A stretch of 64,000 nt of DNA from an uncultured Eubacterium sp. Lineage in GTDB: Bacteria > Bacillota > Clostridia > Lachnospirales > Lachnospiraceae. Below, piece by piece: positions 53,651-63,640 of this stretch. The notes under the pieces are model-generated. The model was not told the DNA's origin. It was given only the letters and a program-made list of their open reading frames with translations, and searched no databases. The DNA lies in NCBI GenBank assembly GCA_947089855.1, contig CAMUML010000010.1:21393-85392 (forward strand), in the 5' to 3' direction. Within the stretch, counting starts at the first letter, position 1, and every line of letters starts with the position of its first letter. A program made the translations under genes and the position numbers.

Positions 53651-53870
53651 TATGTACCTGGGGTCAGTTTGCATTTACAATCCTGAAACTACTTACCGAT
53701 GCAAAACTAAATCCGTTTTGCTTTCCTTGGTAATGTTCTCCATGATTTTTCTTTTGCGGTAAAAATGGAGCAGGTCTTCTGGCGAAGAATCCATGTTAGT
53801 CACAAGAAAGATAAACGTATGGATTAGTTGAACTGCGGATTTTTCAATGTTGCAGACAACACGTCATGGA
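53651..53870 (-). pseudogene. IS1380-type transposase remnant (copy 1)
   Basis: A minus-strand frame reads FLVTNMDSSPEDLLHFYRKR then KIMENITKESKTD before a TAA (53695-53693); in a shifted frame the similarity continues as SSFRIVNAN. The TNM..FY..R..MEN.IKE.K pattern is that of the IS1380 family near its catalytic Glu. Only about 70 residues remain. The rest of the 53151-54052 gap shows no gene I can support; an 87-codon minus ORF at 53370-53633 has no recognisable feature. Confidence 0.55.
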
Positions 53871-54052
53871 TAATCCCCATAAGTGCGAACTTAATGTAGA
53901 TTAGAAAAGCAAAAGTTAGTAATCATGTTTCATGACGTATTGGTGACTTCCGAAGAAAGGCGGATCATATAAATGAAAAAGATGACTTATTTAATATAAT
54001 ACCGAAAATTGATGGGACAAGTATTTAAGAATCAGTCAGATGGAGCAGAAAA

Positions 54053-54107
54053 TAAACAGCCGGAGGGAAGTGTTTATGTTTTACAATGAGATTCTTCCGG
54101 CTGTTTT
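54053..54107. terminator. Bidirectional hairpin downstream of relaxase (copy 1)
   Basis: AAACAGCCGGAGGGAAG pairs with CTTCCGGCTGTTTTT around a 20-base loop. T-rich on both sides, so it can end transcription from the relaxase (minus) and from the plus strand. Confidence 0.75.
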
Positions 54108-54134
54108 TCAACATGATAATGGTAAAAGCTATAT

Positions 54135-55788
54135 TTAGGAAATGTCTGTGCTTTTGTGTTTCTCTAGTTGTCTGTTGTACGTTTGTCCTAAGATCATGCT
54201 GACATTAGAGCAGACAGTATCAAGTTCTTTCTGATAGTCATAATAGCGGTGGTATGTATTCTGCGCTTCTTTTTTCCGGTTCATCAGCCGTTCTTTTTTC
54301 TCTTTCAGCAGTTTCATGGATGGGAGTTTTCCATCGTCAGAATGTTCTTTCAGAAATTTCCGTGCAGTTTCGTAAAGGGAAATTTCAGCGGAGTGTTCCT
54401 TCCGGAACTGTCCTTTATTTCTTTCACTGCAGAACTGCTGGTAGACAGATCTGTTTGCAAGGTACTGGCCTGTATAATGTATCTGTTCATTAATGCTGCG
54501 GAGCTGCCCTTCTATGGATTTTAATGCTTTTCTGGAAGAAGCTGTATGGGATTTTGTATCTGACAGGGTGCTTTCCAGTGATTCCCTTGTATCAAATCCA
54601 TATTCCTGTATATAGGAAACTGTCTTTGCCATTTCTTTCAGATTGGACAGTTTTACCTTTTGGGCATAGGCATGGCTCTGTTCTGCTTTTATACAGTTCT
54701 GCAGGTCTGTCACCAGATGCAGATCAGACCGGATGAACAGGATAGAGGTTTGTTCTGTGTCCGCTGTGCCGGATGCGCTGCCTGCCGGTGTTTCGGTTTG
54801 TATATGGATTCTTTCCGGATCAGTATTCTGTTCCATGTCGTGCGTTTTTGCATTTTCTTCAAACAGCTGCAGAAGATATTTTTCTTCATAAAGAGCGCCG
54901 AGCTGCCTGCCGGTGATCGGTTTACTGCGTTCCGGATGCAGGTAACTGTAACGGCCACGGCTTATCTTTAATGTGATATGATATTTTTCCACCAGCAGTC
55001 TTTGAAAATCTTCCTGGCTTCGGGCTGCAGCGGAAGCTACTTCAATGGCTGCCCGAAGGAAATCTTTCTGCGCCTGGAATTTTGTTTTCCGCGGGGTGAC
55101 GCCGTCCGCTTTCATCTGCTGGCAGCGGTCATCGAGTTTTTTCTGTCCTCTGCGTCCTGCATGGTATTCCCGTTCGGTAATTTTCTTTTTGGCAGGAGCG
55201 AGCAGGTCTACCTGGTGCAGATGTTCCCGGCGGCACATATCCATGACAGACTGTTTTAAGTGGATTAGGCAGTCACTGGATACGTGGTGTTTATAACCGG
55301 CGCGGGAATCGCATGGGCGTTCCATGAAATCCTGCCGTTCCACGTCATATTTGCGGAGGCTGTTGATTACGATATGCACGTGGATGTTGCCGCTTTTATT
55401 ATGCCCGTCTGTGTGCGTACAGACAAGCGCCTGATGTCCAGGGAAATTTTTTTCAGCATATTCCATACCGAGCTGCTGCGCACGTTCGGCAGTCAGCACG
55501 TTTTCAGTTACATCTTTTGGATCAAAGCTGATAATGTAATGATGGGATTTGATCTCATCATAAGCCTGGTTTTTATGATACCGGGCGTTCAGTTCCATGC
55601 ATTCCATATCGAATGTAAAGGGGGGGGGTGCAGTTGATCCCCTGCATTATGTATTCCGTGCGGGGGATCAGTTCACCGTTTTCGTTAAGTATGAGCCTGT
55701 TTGTATATTCATTATACTGGAACATGAGGTAGCGCTGTGTTTCCCCATAATCAGCGTTTTTACTCGCTATGTGTTTCAGTATTGCCAT
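54135..55788 (-). pseudogene. MOB relaxase frameshifted in a C9 tract (copy 1)
   Basis: Starts at 55788 (MAILKHIASKNADYGETQRY then LMFQYNEY), runs to INCTPP and is thrown out of frame at a run of nine C (minus strand; 55620-55628). The remainder, from FTFDMECMELNARYHKNQAY on, is open to 54135 and contains the histidine motif GNIHVHIVINS and RPCDSRAGYKHH, as in conjugative-element relaxases of Firmicutes. Removing one C restores a single frame of about 550 residues. The relaxase would nick oriT and lead the strand into the recipient. The 490-codon part lacks the N-terminal catalytic region. Confidence 0.85.
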
Positions 55789-56055
55789 GAAAATCACCTG
55801 CCATCTTTAAGACTTCATATTTCATTTCGTAAATCCTTGCGATGCTCTGGTCGATGGCCTGCCGCATTTCCAGTGAATGGATGCCGCAGCTGTTGAAATG
55901 GCGGGTAATTTGGTTCAGGTTGCTGCCGATCTTCCCAAACTCTGCAATCAGTTTTTTCAGCTGTGGCAGGTCTGCCACGATTTCATATTTTGCTGTCAGT
56001 TTTTCATTCATGAGCTGCCTACGCGCATATTCTGCCAGAGGGAGGTTTATGGCTC
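55760..56055 (-). pseudogene. MobC-like accessory protein, 5' end lost (copy 1)
   Basis: From about 56055 the frame codes INLPLAEYARRQLMNEKL, ADLPQLKKLIAEFGKIGSNL and NQITRHFN, the C-terminal part of MobC-type relaxosome proteins. The frame is open upstream only to a TAA near 56085 and has no start before the internal ATG at 56011. The N-terminal DNA-binding part is missing. It overlaps the relaxase start by 29 bases, as mobC genes often do. Confidence 0.7.
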
Positions 56056-56250
56056 GAACTTCTTTCCAGACATCCTGGACAGCTTATGGACAGGAATCAA
56101 ATATTTGAACACATATGGGAGTATGACAGCGACAGCGATCCTGCTGTCATTATGGCGCATATCAGCTCTATACGCGCTAAATTTGCCAGGGCGGGCTGCA
56201 AGCCTTATATACAGACAGTATGGGGGAGTGGATATAAATGGGTAAAATAG
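56053..56250 (+). pseudogene. 3' end of an OmpR-type response regulator gene (copy 1)
   Basis: LELLSRHPGQLMDRNQIFEH then IWEYDSDSDPAV, SSIRAKFARAG and VWGSGYKW form the winged-helix end of an OmpR/PhoB-family regulator. Receiver domain and phosphorylation site are absent. It joins the broken mobC end at about 56055 and overlaps the kinase start by 13 bases. Confidence 0.8.
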
Positions 56251-57425
56251 AGAAATTTCTGCATAGCCTTCCATTAAGGCAGGCGTTTATTCTTTATGTG
56301 GCTGTTTTTGCCTTATTGGCATTTTTTTTATCTGAGATGTCCTGCAGATGGGCGAATGGGCAGATCTATGCAGCAAATGCAGCTTATCTGATAGATATTT
56401 CAGATGCTTTCGTAAAGGAAGTTTCGGACAATATTGTTTTATATGAGAATCCAACTCCCATTTTCGCAGAAAATATGGCTGCAATACGCAAGTATCAGGT
56501 TGTTTCTACTTTTGCGCCTGTTTTTTGGTCTGTCCTGTTTCTGATCTTTTGTGCACTGCTTTTTTACCGTTTTATGCTGAGGGAGCCTTTGCGCCTGTTA
56601 GGGGAAGCTGCCAGCCACATTGCAGAAAATGACCTGGATTTTCATATAGTTTATGATGGCAATAATGAGATGGCTGTTTTATGCCGCTCTTTTGAAAAGA
56701 TGAGGGAGTCTTTGGACAGCAGTACCCGTGAAATGGTAGGGATGATTGAGCAGCGTAAGCGGTTAAACGATGCCTACACACATGAACTCCGTACGCCAGT
56801 TGCTGTTCTGCGTGGGTACTCTGACATGATTTTAAAATATATGCCTGGCAAACAGATGTCTGAAGAAGAACTGTTGAATAACATACAGATTATGTCGGAG
56901 CACATTTCAAGGATTGACGCTTTTACAGACAGTATGAATACAATTCAAAAACTGGATGATCTTACGATTACGCGCAGGGAAACAAATGTCCAGCCATTTT
57001 TCAGGATTCTTGAGGATACAGCAGATGTTTTATGCAGCAGCCAGGGAATATCTGTTGCCTTTCAGAACAATATAAAGAAATGCTCATTTGCCATTGATTC
57101 TGAAGCAGTGCTGCAGGTGTTTGAAAATCTTCTTGGCAATGCGCTGCGGTTTGCGGAAAAAAAGGTCTGGATCAGATGTTCCCTAGAAGATGGTATGCTC
57201 CAGATGGCTATCCGGGATGATGGAAGAGGTTTTTCTGAAAAGGATTTGAAAAAAGCCGGACTATGTTATTACAGCGGAAAGGGAACAGATGGCAGTTATC
57301 ATTTTGGGTTGGGGCTGTATATTGCTTCCCTCCTTTGCGGGAAACATGGAGGAAGCCTGCAGATAGCCAATGCAAAAGAAGGGGGCGCTGATTTGACAGC
57401 CAGTTTTCAGATAGATAGTCCCTGA
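56238..57425 (+). CDS. Sensor histidine kinase (copy 1)
   Basis: 395 residues, complete. Two membrane helices (about 15-33 and 90-110) flank a short outer loop; a HAMP domain follows (about 112-165). The phosphorylated histidine is H182 in YTHELRTPVAVLRGY. ATPase boxes are NLLGNALRFAE, DDGRGF and GLGLYIASLLCGKHGG. Its partner regulator is reduced to a 3' stub directly upstream, so it has no cognate partner in this unit and may be silent or cross-talk. No own promoter is obvious. Confidence 0.9.
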   Translation: MGKIEKFLHSLPLRQAFILYVAVFALLAFFLSEMSCRWANGQIYAANAAYLIDISDAFVKEVSDNIVLYENPTPIFAENMAAIRKYQVVSTFAPVFWSVLFLIFCALLFYRFMLREPLRLLGEAASHIAENDLDFHIVYDGNNEMAVLCRSFEKMRESLDSSTREMVGMIEQRKRLNDAYTHELRTPVAVLRGYSDMILKYMPGKQMSEEELLNNIQIMSEHISRIDAFTDSMNTIQKLDDLTITRRETNVQPFFRILEDTADVLCSSQGISVAFQNNIKKCSFAIDSEAVLQVFENLLGNALRFAEKKVWIRCSLEDGMLQMAIRDDGRGFSEKDLKKAGLCYYSGKGTDGSYHFGLGLYIASLLCGKHGGSLQIANAKEGGADLTASFQIDSP

Positions 57426-57534
57426 TAAATACAGGGCCTGATACTATTGGAGCCTGTTTGGGACATCTGTTTGGCCTGGTTTCATTTAATCCGTGGTCTT
57501 TAGATTACATTATACGAGGGAGGGAATCGAGATT

Positions 57535-57702
57535 ATGTGTCGTGCTATGGAAGATATGCGGAATCAGACATTGAAAGAGGGAATGAAAGAAGTTGCGCTC
57601 CGTATGTTGGCGGCTGGCAAATATGCTTTAGAGGAAATCGTTAATATTTCAGGACTTTCTCTTGAAGAAGTAAAACAACTGAAAGCTGATAGAAGTGCAT
57701 AG
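57535..57702 (+). pseudogene. C-terminal tail of an Rpn-family nuclease
   Basis: 55 codons: MCRAMEDMRNQTLKEGMKEV then ALRMLAAGKYALEEIVNISG and LSLEEVKQL. This matches the C-terminal helical tail common to Rpn/PD-(D/E)XK recombination-promoting nucleases; the nuclease domain is missing. A purine-rich GAGGGAGGG precedes the ATG, so a short product may be made. Confidence 0.55.
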
Positions 57703-57710
57703 ACAAAACT

Positions 57711-57755
57711 GTAGGCTGGGAATCTAAAGACAGGTTCCCAGTCTATAATTTTTAT
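57711..57755 (+). terminator. Hairpin after Rpn tail
   Basis: AGGCTGGGAATC and GGTTCCCAGTCT pair imperfectly, followed by ATAATTTTT. Last recognisable signal before the second IS copy. Confidence 0.6.
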
Positions 57756-57782
57756 GATTATACAAGACACTATTTATAAAAT

Positions 57783-58928
57783 CACCACTTTACAACTTTT
57801 TGGAAAATAAAATAACGCACAAGGCACTTTCGGGTGTATAATGAATTTGCGAATACATTTACACGAAAGAGGTGTGACCTTGTACGTCAAACTTATTATA
57901 CAACGAAAACAACCTGATTGGTAGACTGTACCGTTATTTTTATATTTATTTTAAAACTTTTTCCGCGCCGGCTATTGAAACCCTGTTTTTGCCTGTATTA
58001 TCCATTCTGGCTGTAGAACCGGCAGATTCTATCCGTTCCCTGTACAGGCATTTTTTATCAGGGGTTACAAAGAAATCCCTGAATGCATTTTACTATGCAT
58101 GTTCCTATGCAAAGGCTGATTATTCCAGGTTTATGAATGCCACGGCAGGCATGCCTCTGAAGCTTATACCGGAAAAACTGCAGACGCAGCCTGTTTCCAT
58201 CATAGATGAATATGAAAACCTTGGCATTATAGGAAATGCCAGGCCTGATCCTGTCATTTATGGCCCCCGCCGCAGCGGGCGGGGAAAAGGGGACGGCCTG
58301 CACTGCATGGAAAAAGGCTTTCTGTCCAGGATGGTTTTACGCTGCCTGATGAAAAAACCGGGGACTATTATATGGCCGTGCGCCGTGCCCTGGCTAACAT
58401 TTTTGGGAAAAGGACGTCCTGGCGTATGTTACATCCGCTGATAAAACAAAAGGCAGCAGGCGTTTATTTTTCAGCACAGTTTCCCCAGAACAGCTGCAGA
58501 TATTCTGCGCATGGCAGGGGAAACCCCCGTTAAACCAGACAGGGGGCAGCCGGATGCAGTTTATACCCGTGATGCTGTATGCATTTCGGTGGCCGATAGA
58601 AGCCAGTTATTACGAACAGAAAACATTCTGGCCATTATGCAGTTATATGGTGCGCAGCCGCAGAGGGGTCGAAATGCTGGTTAATCTGATTAATACCGTA
58701 TACTGTGCAATGAAAATCCTGCCATATCAGGACAAGGCATTTTATCAATACCAGACAGAAAGCGTGCAGGAGTTCCGGTTTGCGTTAAGTGGACAGATCC
58801 GGCAGCAGGTATTTTATGCCATTTTCGTAGGAAAAGTTGAAACAGGCATAAAATCGAATGCCTTAATAAATGCCTTAAAACAGCTAGTTAAGAAACAGGG
58901 GTATCATTTATAAAGTTGTAAAGTCGTG
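57783..58928 (+). mobile_element. IS4-family insertion sequence, decayed (copy 2)
   Basis: Same element as 50393-51538. The left 41 bp carry C at 57816 and G at 57823 in place of T and T; everything to the right matches copy 1. Left flank is unrelated to that of copy 1, right flank is the same. Confidence 0.85.
57878..58913 (+). pseudogene. IS4-family transposase, frameshifted (copy 2)
   Basis: Same two-frame remnant as copy 1, including the frameshift near 58400-58440 and the YREK part at 58554-58913. Confidence 0.85.
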
Positions 58929-59033
58929 TTATTTTTATGTAAATTTGAAGTTAAAGAGCAATCCAGTATCGCTGAGTATATAACGCTCATTTAACATTTT
59001 ACTGACAAATCCCTTTCGATGCTCATAACCGTC

Positions 59034-60026
59034 CTAATAACTATCTATATCATTATTTGCGTCATGGCTGGTCCATACTGCTTCCCTCTTTTCTTGTAAA
59101 GATTCTACGTTTTGTATTAATGTGTAACAAGTACGCTCATAATGAGGTTTTAGGATCGTATATTCAGAAACAGGACGAAATTTAAATTCCGTAATATAAT
59201 ACGAAACCAATTTTCGGATGCGATCTTTACTTTCATTTGAATCTTCTTCATCATCAGGATCATAATCGGGAGTCCAAATTGGAATGGGTTTTGTTTCCTG
59301 ACTATCTGACTCTGTATTGTCAGCCGCAAAAAGGTAAACATATTTACACCCAACCATTTCAGATATTTTCAAAATATGCGGAACTATAATTTCCCAAAAA
59401 ACATAAACACCCAGTTTAAAATCTAATTTTATTGGCGGGCAGTATTGTGCATTTCTGCATAAAAATTTAATATCTATAGCAGGAAATGTTTCTTTTACTT
59501 GTTTTATGTGATCACTTTCACCAGTTTCTTCAAGAGCTTCTTCTTTTTCTTCCTTTCTATTAGCTTTTTCATTCGCTAAATTCATTAAAGTTGTTACTCT
59601 GTCTACATCCTCAATCTTATCATAAAATTCGCCTAGCGCTTCGGTGCAATCATTATCGGCTGCTTCTTGTTCTTCTGGACTTAAATCTTGTTTATGGCAC
59701 AATTTAAGCGCTTTTATGTATTTCTCAACAATTGGCCGCTCTATGGATGACAAATTAAGCGGATTCCACTCTGAATAGAGTATGCCACAGTTCAATGCAT
59801 AATAAAAAGCCACTTGGCGTGTAGATTTATCTCTTACAAGAAAAACTTTTGTATTTCGGCGCTGGTCATCATCCCAGGCTTTATTGGCTAAATAATCAGA
59901 AATACGATTCCCCTTTGTCGCTTGTTCAAAATTCTTTATGTCCTCTTTGTTCGTGTCATACATTCTCAAACTTTCAACAATTAAATTTTCAGAAAGAAAA
60001 TGTTTTTGCTCATTAATGGAACTCAT
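59034..60026 (-). CDS. GNAT-like putative toxin partner (copy 2)
   Basis: 330 residues, same protein as at 51644-52636. Two identical copies double the dose of both members of the pair. Confidence 0.65.
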   Translation of the reverse strand: MSSINEQKHFLSENLIVESLRMYDTNKEDIKNFEQATKGNRISDYLANKAWDDDQRRNTKVFLVRDKSTRQVAFYYALNCGILYSEWNPLNLSSIERPIVEKYIKALKLCHKQDLSPEEQEAADNDCTEALGEFYDKIEDVDRVTTLMNLANEKANRKEEKEEALEETGESDHIKQVKETFPAIDIKFLCRNAQYCPPIKLDFKLGVYVFWEIIVPHILKISEMVGCKYVYLFAADNTESDSQETKPIPIWTPDYDPDDEEDSNESKDRIRKLVSYYITEFKFRPVSEYTILKPHYERTCYTLIQNVESLQEKREAVWTSHDANNDIDSY

Positions 60027-60044
60027 ATGTTATAGTACCCTTTC

Positions 60045-60072
60045 AAAAAAACCACAGACCCTAGTCTGTGGT
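60045..60072 (-). terminator. Hairpin plus T-run between antitoxin and partner (copy 2)
   Basis: Same perfect 9-bp stem and six T as at 52655-52682. Confidence 0.85.
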
Positions 60073-60078
60073 TTGATT

Positions 60079-60540
60079 CTATGCTAAAACTACACCTTTT
60101 CGCCGTAGCAGCTCACGCTTTGCATCTACTCGCATAGCGCTAAGACTCAGCTTCTTTTTGCCCGGATCATTCGGCTCCAATCCTGCCCGTGCCTGTTTCC
60201 ATGAATACTCTTCATGTGAAAGTGAACTCAAATCCCAGGGACTAACTGATTCATAACGATGAAAGACACTGGAAACTAACTCTTTTTCTTTTTCGGTAAG
60301 TGCCCCATAATCTGAACCAAACATATGGCCCGTTAAATATTCTTTTCTAACTTCTGTAAGAACCGGACCGTATTTCCAGGCTTCGAATTCCCCATCAAAC
60401 AAAGGACTATCTGTGATCATTAATGACTCCCTCTGTGAAAAATACATTAGTTTATGCATTTCCATTTGATCCATAGCATAACCGTGTTTGTTTAAATTAC
60501 AATCATTCAAGTATTTTGCAACAGATAAAGTATTTGCCAT
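60079..60540 (-). CDS. Panacea (DUF4065) domain antitoxin-like protein (copy 2)
   Basis: 153 residues, same protein and ribosome site as at 52689-53150. Confidence 0.85.
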   Translation of the reverse strand: MANTLSVAKYLNDCNLNKHGYAMDQMEMHKLMYFSQRESLMITDSPLFDGEFEAWKYGPVLTEVRKEYLTGHMFGSDYGALTEKEKELVSSVFHRYESVSPWDLSSLSHEEYSWKQARAGLEPNDPGKKKLSLSAMRVDAKRELLRRKGVVLA

Positions 60541-61040
60541 ATCTAATCCTCCTTTCCTTGATATAGATATAGTATACACGTAAACACAGAAATTTACCAT
60601 ATGTATTTCATAAATTATTCAAATTTTTTGTTTAAAATCTTATACAATTTGCACAAATTATTCCTTAATGTAGAGCAGATATCTATATGAAATCCCGTAT
60701 ATATCTTCTTATATATGAATACAGTATGGTAGCAGCAATCCCTCCCGCCTATATATCTTCTAGGCATGATATTTTTGATTTTTATTATTGAGCTGATTAG
60801 CAGTGATGTTTCCTTGACGAATTCTTAAAAAAAGGGGCATAAAACTTCTGTGAAATTTTCTGGAAACAATTATGCTGCTGTCAAAGTTCACATTGGCTGC
60901 TATTCTGGCTTTACCTGCAGTACGCGGATGTTTCCCGTGTTTCATAAAATTCGATTTTGTATGGGAAGCTGTTGCAAAGATTAAATATTGTATATCTTGA
61001 TGAATGTACCACTTTTGTAGCAATTAATTGTATGCCAGTG

Positions 61041-61260
61041 TATGTACCTGGGGTCAGTTTGCATTTACAATCCTGAAACTACTTACCGATGCAAAACTAA
61101 ATCCGTTTTGCTTTCCTTGGTAATGTTCTCCATGATTTTTCTTTTGCGGTAAAAATGGAGCAGGTCTTCTGGCGAAGAATCCATGTTAGTCACAAGAAAG
61201 ATAAACGTATGGATTAGTTGAACTGCGGATTTTTCAATGTTGCAGACAACACGTCATGGA
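61041..61260 (-). pseudogene. IS1380-type transposase remnant (copy 2)
   Basis: Same fragment as at 53651-53870; the rest of the 60541-61442 gap again shows no supported gene. Confidence 0.55.
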
Positions 61261-61442
61261 TAATCCCCATAAGTGCGAACTTAATGTAGATTAGAAAAGC
61301 AAAAGTTAGTAATCATGTTTCATGACGTATTGGTGACTTCCGAAGAAAGGCGGATCATATAAATGAAAAAGATGACTTATTTAATATAATACCGAAAATT
61401 GATGGGACAAGTATTTAAGAATCAGTCAGATGGAGCAGAAAA

Positions 61443-61497
61443 TAAACAGCCGGAGGGAAGTGTTTATGTTTTACAATGAGATTCTTCCGGCTGTTTT
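61443..61497. terminator. Bidirectional hairpin downstream of relaxase (copy 2)
   Basis: Same stem as at 54053-54107. Confidence 0.75.
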
Positions 61498-61524
61498 TCA
61501 ACATGATAATGGTAAAAGCTATAT

Positions 61525-63178
61525 TTAGGAAATGTCTGTGCTTTTGTGTTTCTCTAGTTGTCTGTTGTACGTTTGTCCTAAGATCATGCTGACATTAGAG
61601 CAGACAGTATCAAGTTCTTTCTGATAGTCATAATAGCGGTGGTATGTATTCTGCGCTTCTTTTTTCCGGTTCATCAGCCGTTCTTTTTTCTCTTTCAGCA
61701 GTTTCATGGATGGGAGTTTTCCATCGTCAGAATGTTCTTTCAGAAATTTCCGTGCAGTTTCGTAAAGGGAAATTTCAGCGGAGTGTTCCTTCCGGAACTG
61801 TCCTTTATTTCTTTCACTGCAGAACTGCTGGTAGACAGATCTGTTTGCAAGGTACTGGCCTGTATAATGTATCTGTTCATTAATGCTGCGGAGCTGCCCT
61901 TCTATGGATTTTAATGCTTTTCTGGAAGAAGCTGTATGGGATTTTGTATCTGACAGGGTGCTTTCCAGTGATTCCCTTGTATCAAATCCATATTCCTGTA
62001 TATAGGAAACTGTCTTTGCCATTTCTTTCAGATTGGACAGTTTTACCTTTTGGGCATAGGCATGGCTCTGTTCTGCTTTTATACAGTTCTGCAGGTCTGT
62101 CACCAGATGCAGATCAGACCGGATGAACAGGATAGAGGTTTGTTCTGTGTCCGCTGTGCCGGATGCGCTGCCTGCCGGTGTTTCGGTTTGTATATGGATT
62201 CTTTCCGGATCAGTATTCTGTTCCATGTCGTGCGTTTTTGCATTTTCTTCAAACAGCTGCAGAAGATATTTTTCTTCATAAAGAGCGCCGAGCTGCCTGC
62301 CGGTGATCGGTTTACTGCGTTCCGGATGCAGGTAACTGTAACGGCCACGGCTTATCTTTAATGTGATATGATATTTTTCCACCAGCAGTCTTTGAAAATC
62401 TTCCTGGCTTCGGGCTGCAGCGGAAGCTACTTCAATGGCTGCCCGAAGGAAATCTTTCTGCGCCTGGAATTTTGTTTTCCGCGGGGTGACGCCGTCCGCT
62501 TTCATCTGCTGGCAGCGGTCATCGAGTTTTTTCTGTCCTCTGCGTCCTGCATGGTATTCCCGTTCGGTAATTTTCTTTTTGGCAGGAGCGAGCAGGTCTA
62601 CCTGGTGCAGATGTTCCCGGCGGCACATATCCATGACAGACTGTTTTAAGTGGATTAGGCAGTCACTGGATACGTGGTGTTTATAACCGGCGCGGGAATC
62701 GCATGGGCGTTCCATGAAATCCTGCCGTTCCACGTCATATTTGCGGAGGCTGTTGATTACGATATGCACGTGGATGTTGCCGCTTTTATTATGCCCGTCT
62801 GTGTGCGTACAGACAAGCGCCTGATGTCCAGGGAAATTTTTTTCAGCATATTCCATACCGAGCTGCTGCGCACGTTCGGCAGTCAGCACGTTTTCAGTTA
62901 CATCTTTTGGATCAAAGCTGATAATGTAATGATGGGATTTGATCTCATCATAAGCCTGGTTTTTATGATACCGGGCGTTCAGTTCCATGCATTCCATATC
63001 GAATGTAAAGGGGGGGGGTGCAGTTGATCCCCTGCATTATGTATTCCGTGCGGGGGATCAGTTCACCGTTTTCGTTAAGTATGAGCCTGTTTGTATATTC
63101 ATTATACTGGAACATGAGGTAGCGCTGTGTTTCCCCATAATCAGCGTTTTTACTCGCTATGTGTTTCAGTATTGCCAT
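61525..63178 (-). pseudogene. MOB relaxase frameshifted in a C9 tract (copy 2)
   Basis: Same gene as at 54135-55788. The tract at 63010-63018 also has nine bases, so the frameshift existed before the duplication or is an identical read error in both. Confidence 0.85.
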
Positions 63179-63445
63179 GAAAATCACCTGCCATCTTTAA
63201 GACTTCATATTTCATTTCGTAAATCCTTGCGATGCTCTGGTCGATGGCCTGCCGCATTTCCAGTGAATGGATGCCGCAGCTGTTGAAATGGCGGGTAATT
63301 TGGTTCAGGTTGCTGCCGATCTTCCCAAACTCTGCAATCAGTTTTTTCAGCTGTGGCAGGTCTGCCACGATTTCATATTTTGCTGTCAGTTTTTCATTCA
63401 TGAGCTGCCTACGCGCATATTCTGCCAGAGGGAGGTTTATGGCTC
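63150..63445 (-). pseudogene. MobC-like accessory protein, 5' end lost (copy 2)
   Basis: Same truncated gene and same junction as copy 1. Confidence 0.7.
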
Positions 63446-63640
63446 GAACTTCTTTCCAGACATCCTGGACAGCTTATGGACAGGAATCAAATATTTGAAC
63501 ACATATGGGAGTATGACAGCGACAGCGATCCTGCTGTCATTATGGCGCATATCAGCTCTATACGCGCTAAATTTGCCAGGGCGGGCTGCAAGCCTTATAT
63601 ACAGACAGTATGGGGGAGTGGATATAAATGGGTAAAATAG
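63443..63640 (+). pseudogene. 3' end of a response regulator gene (copy 2)
   Basis: Same stub as at 56053-56250. Confidence 0.8.

Larger units (their letters stand above)
50393..57782 (+). repeat. Tandem duplication, unit 1 (7,390 bp)
   Basis: From the IS left end onward the sequence repeats at +7,390. All ORF translations in the two units are the same where both are present. The visible differences are two substitutions at 50426/57816 (T/C) and 50433/57823 (T/G). The left flanks of the units differ. Confidence 0.97.
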
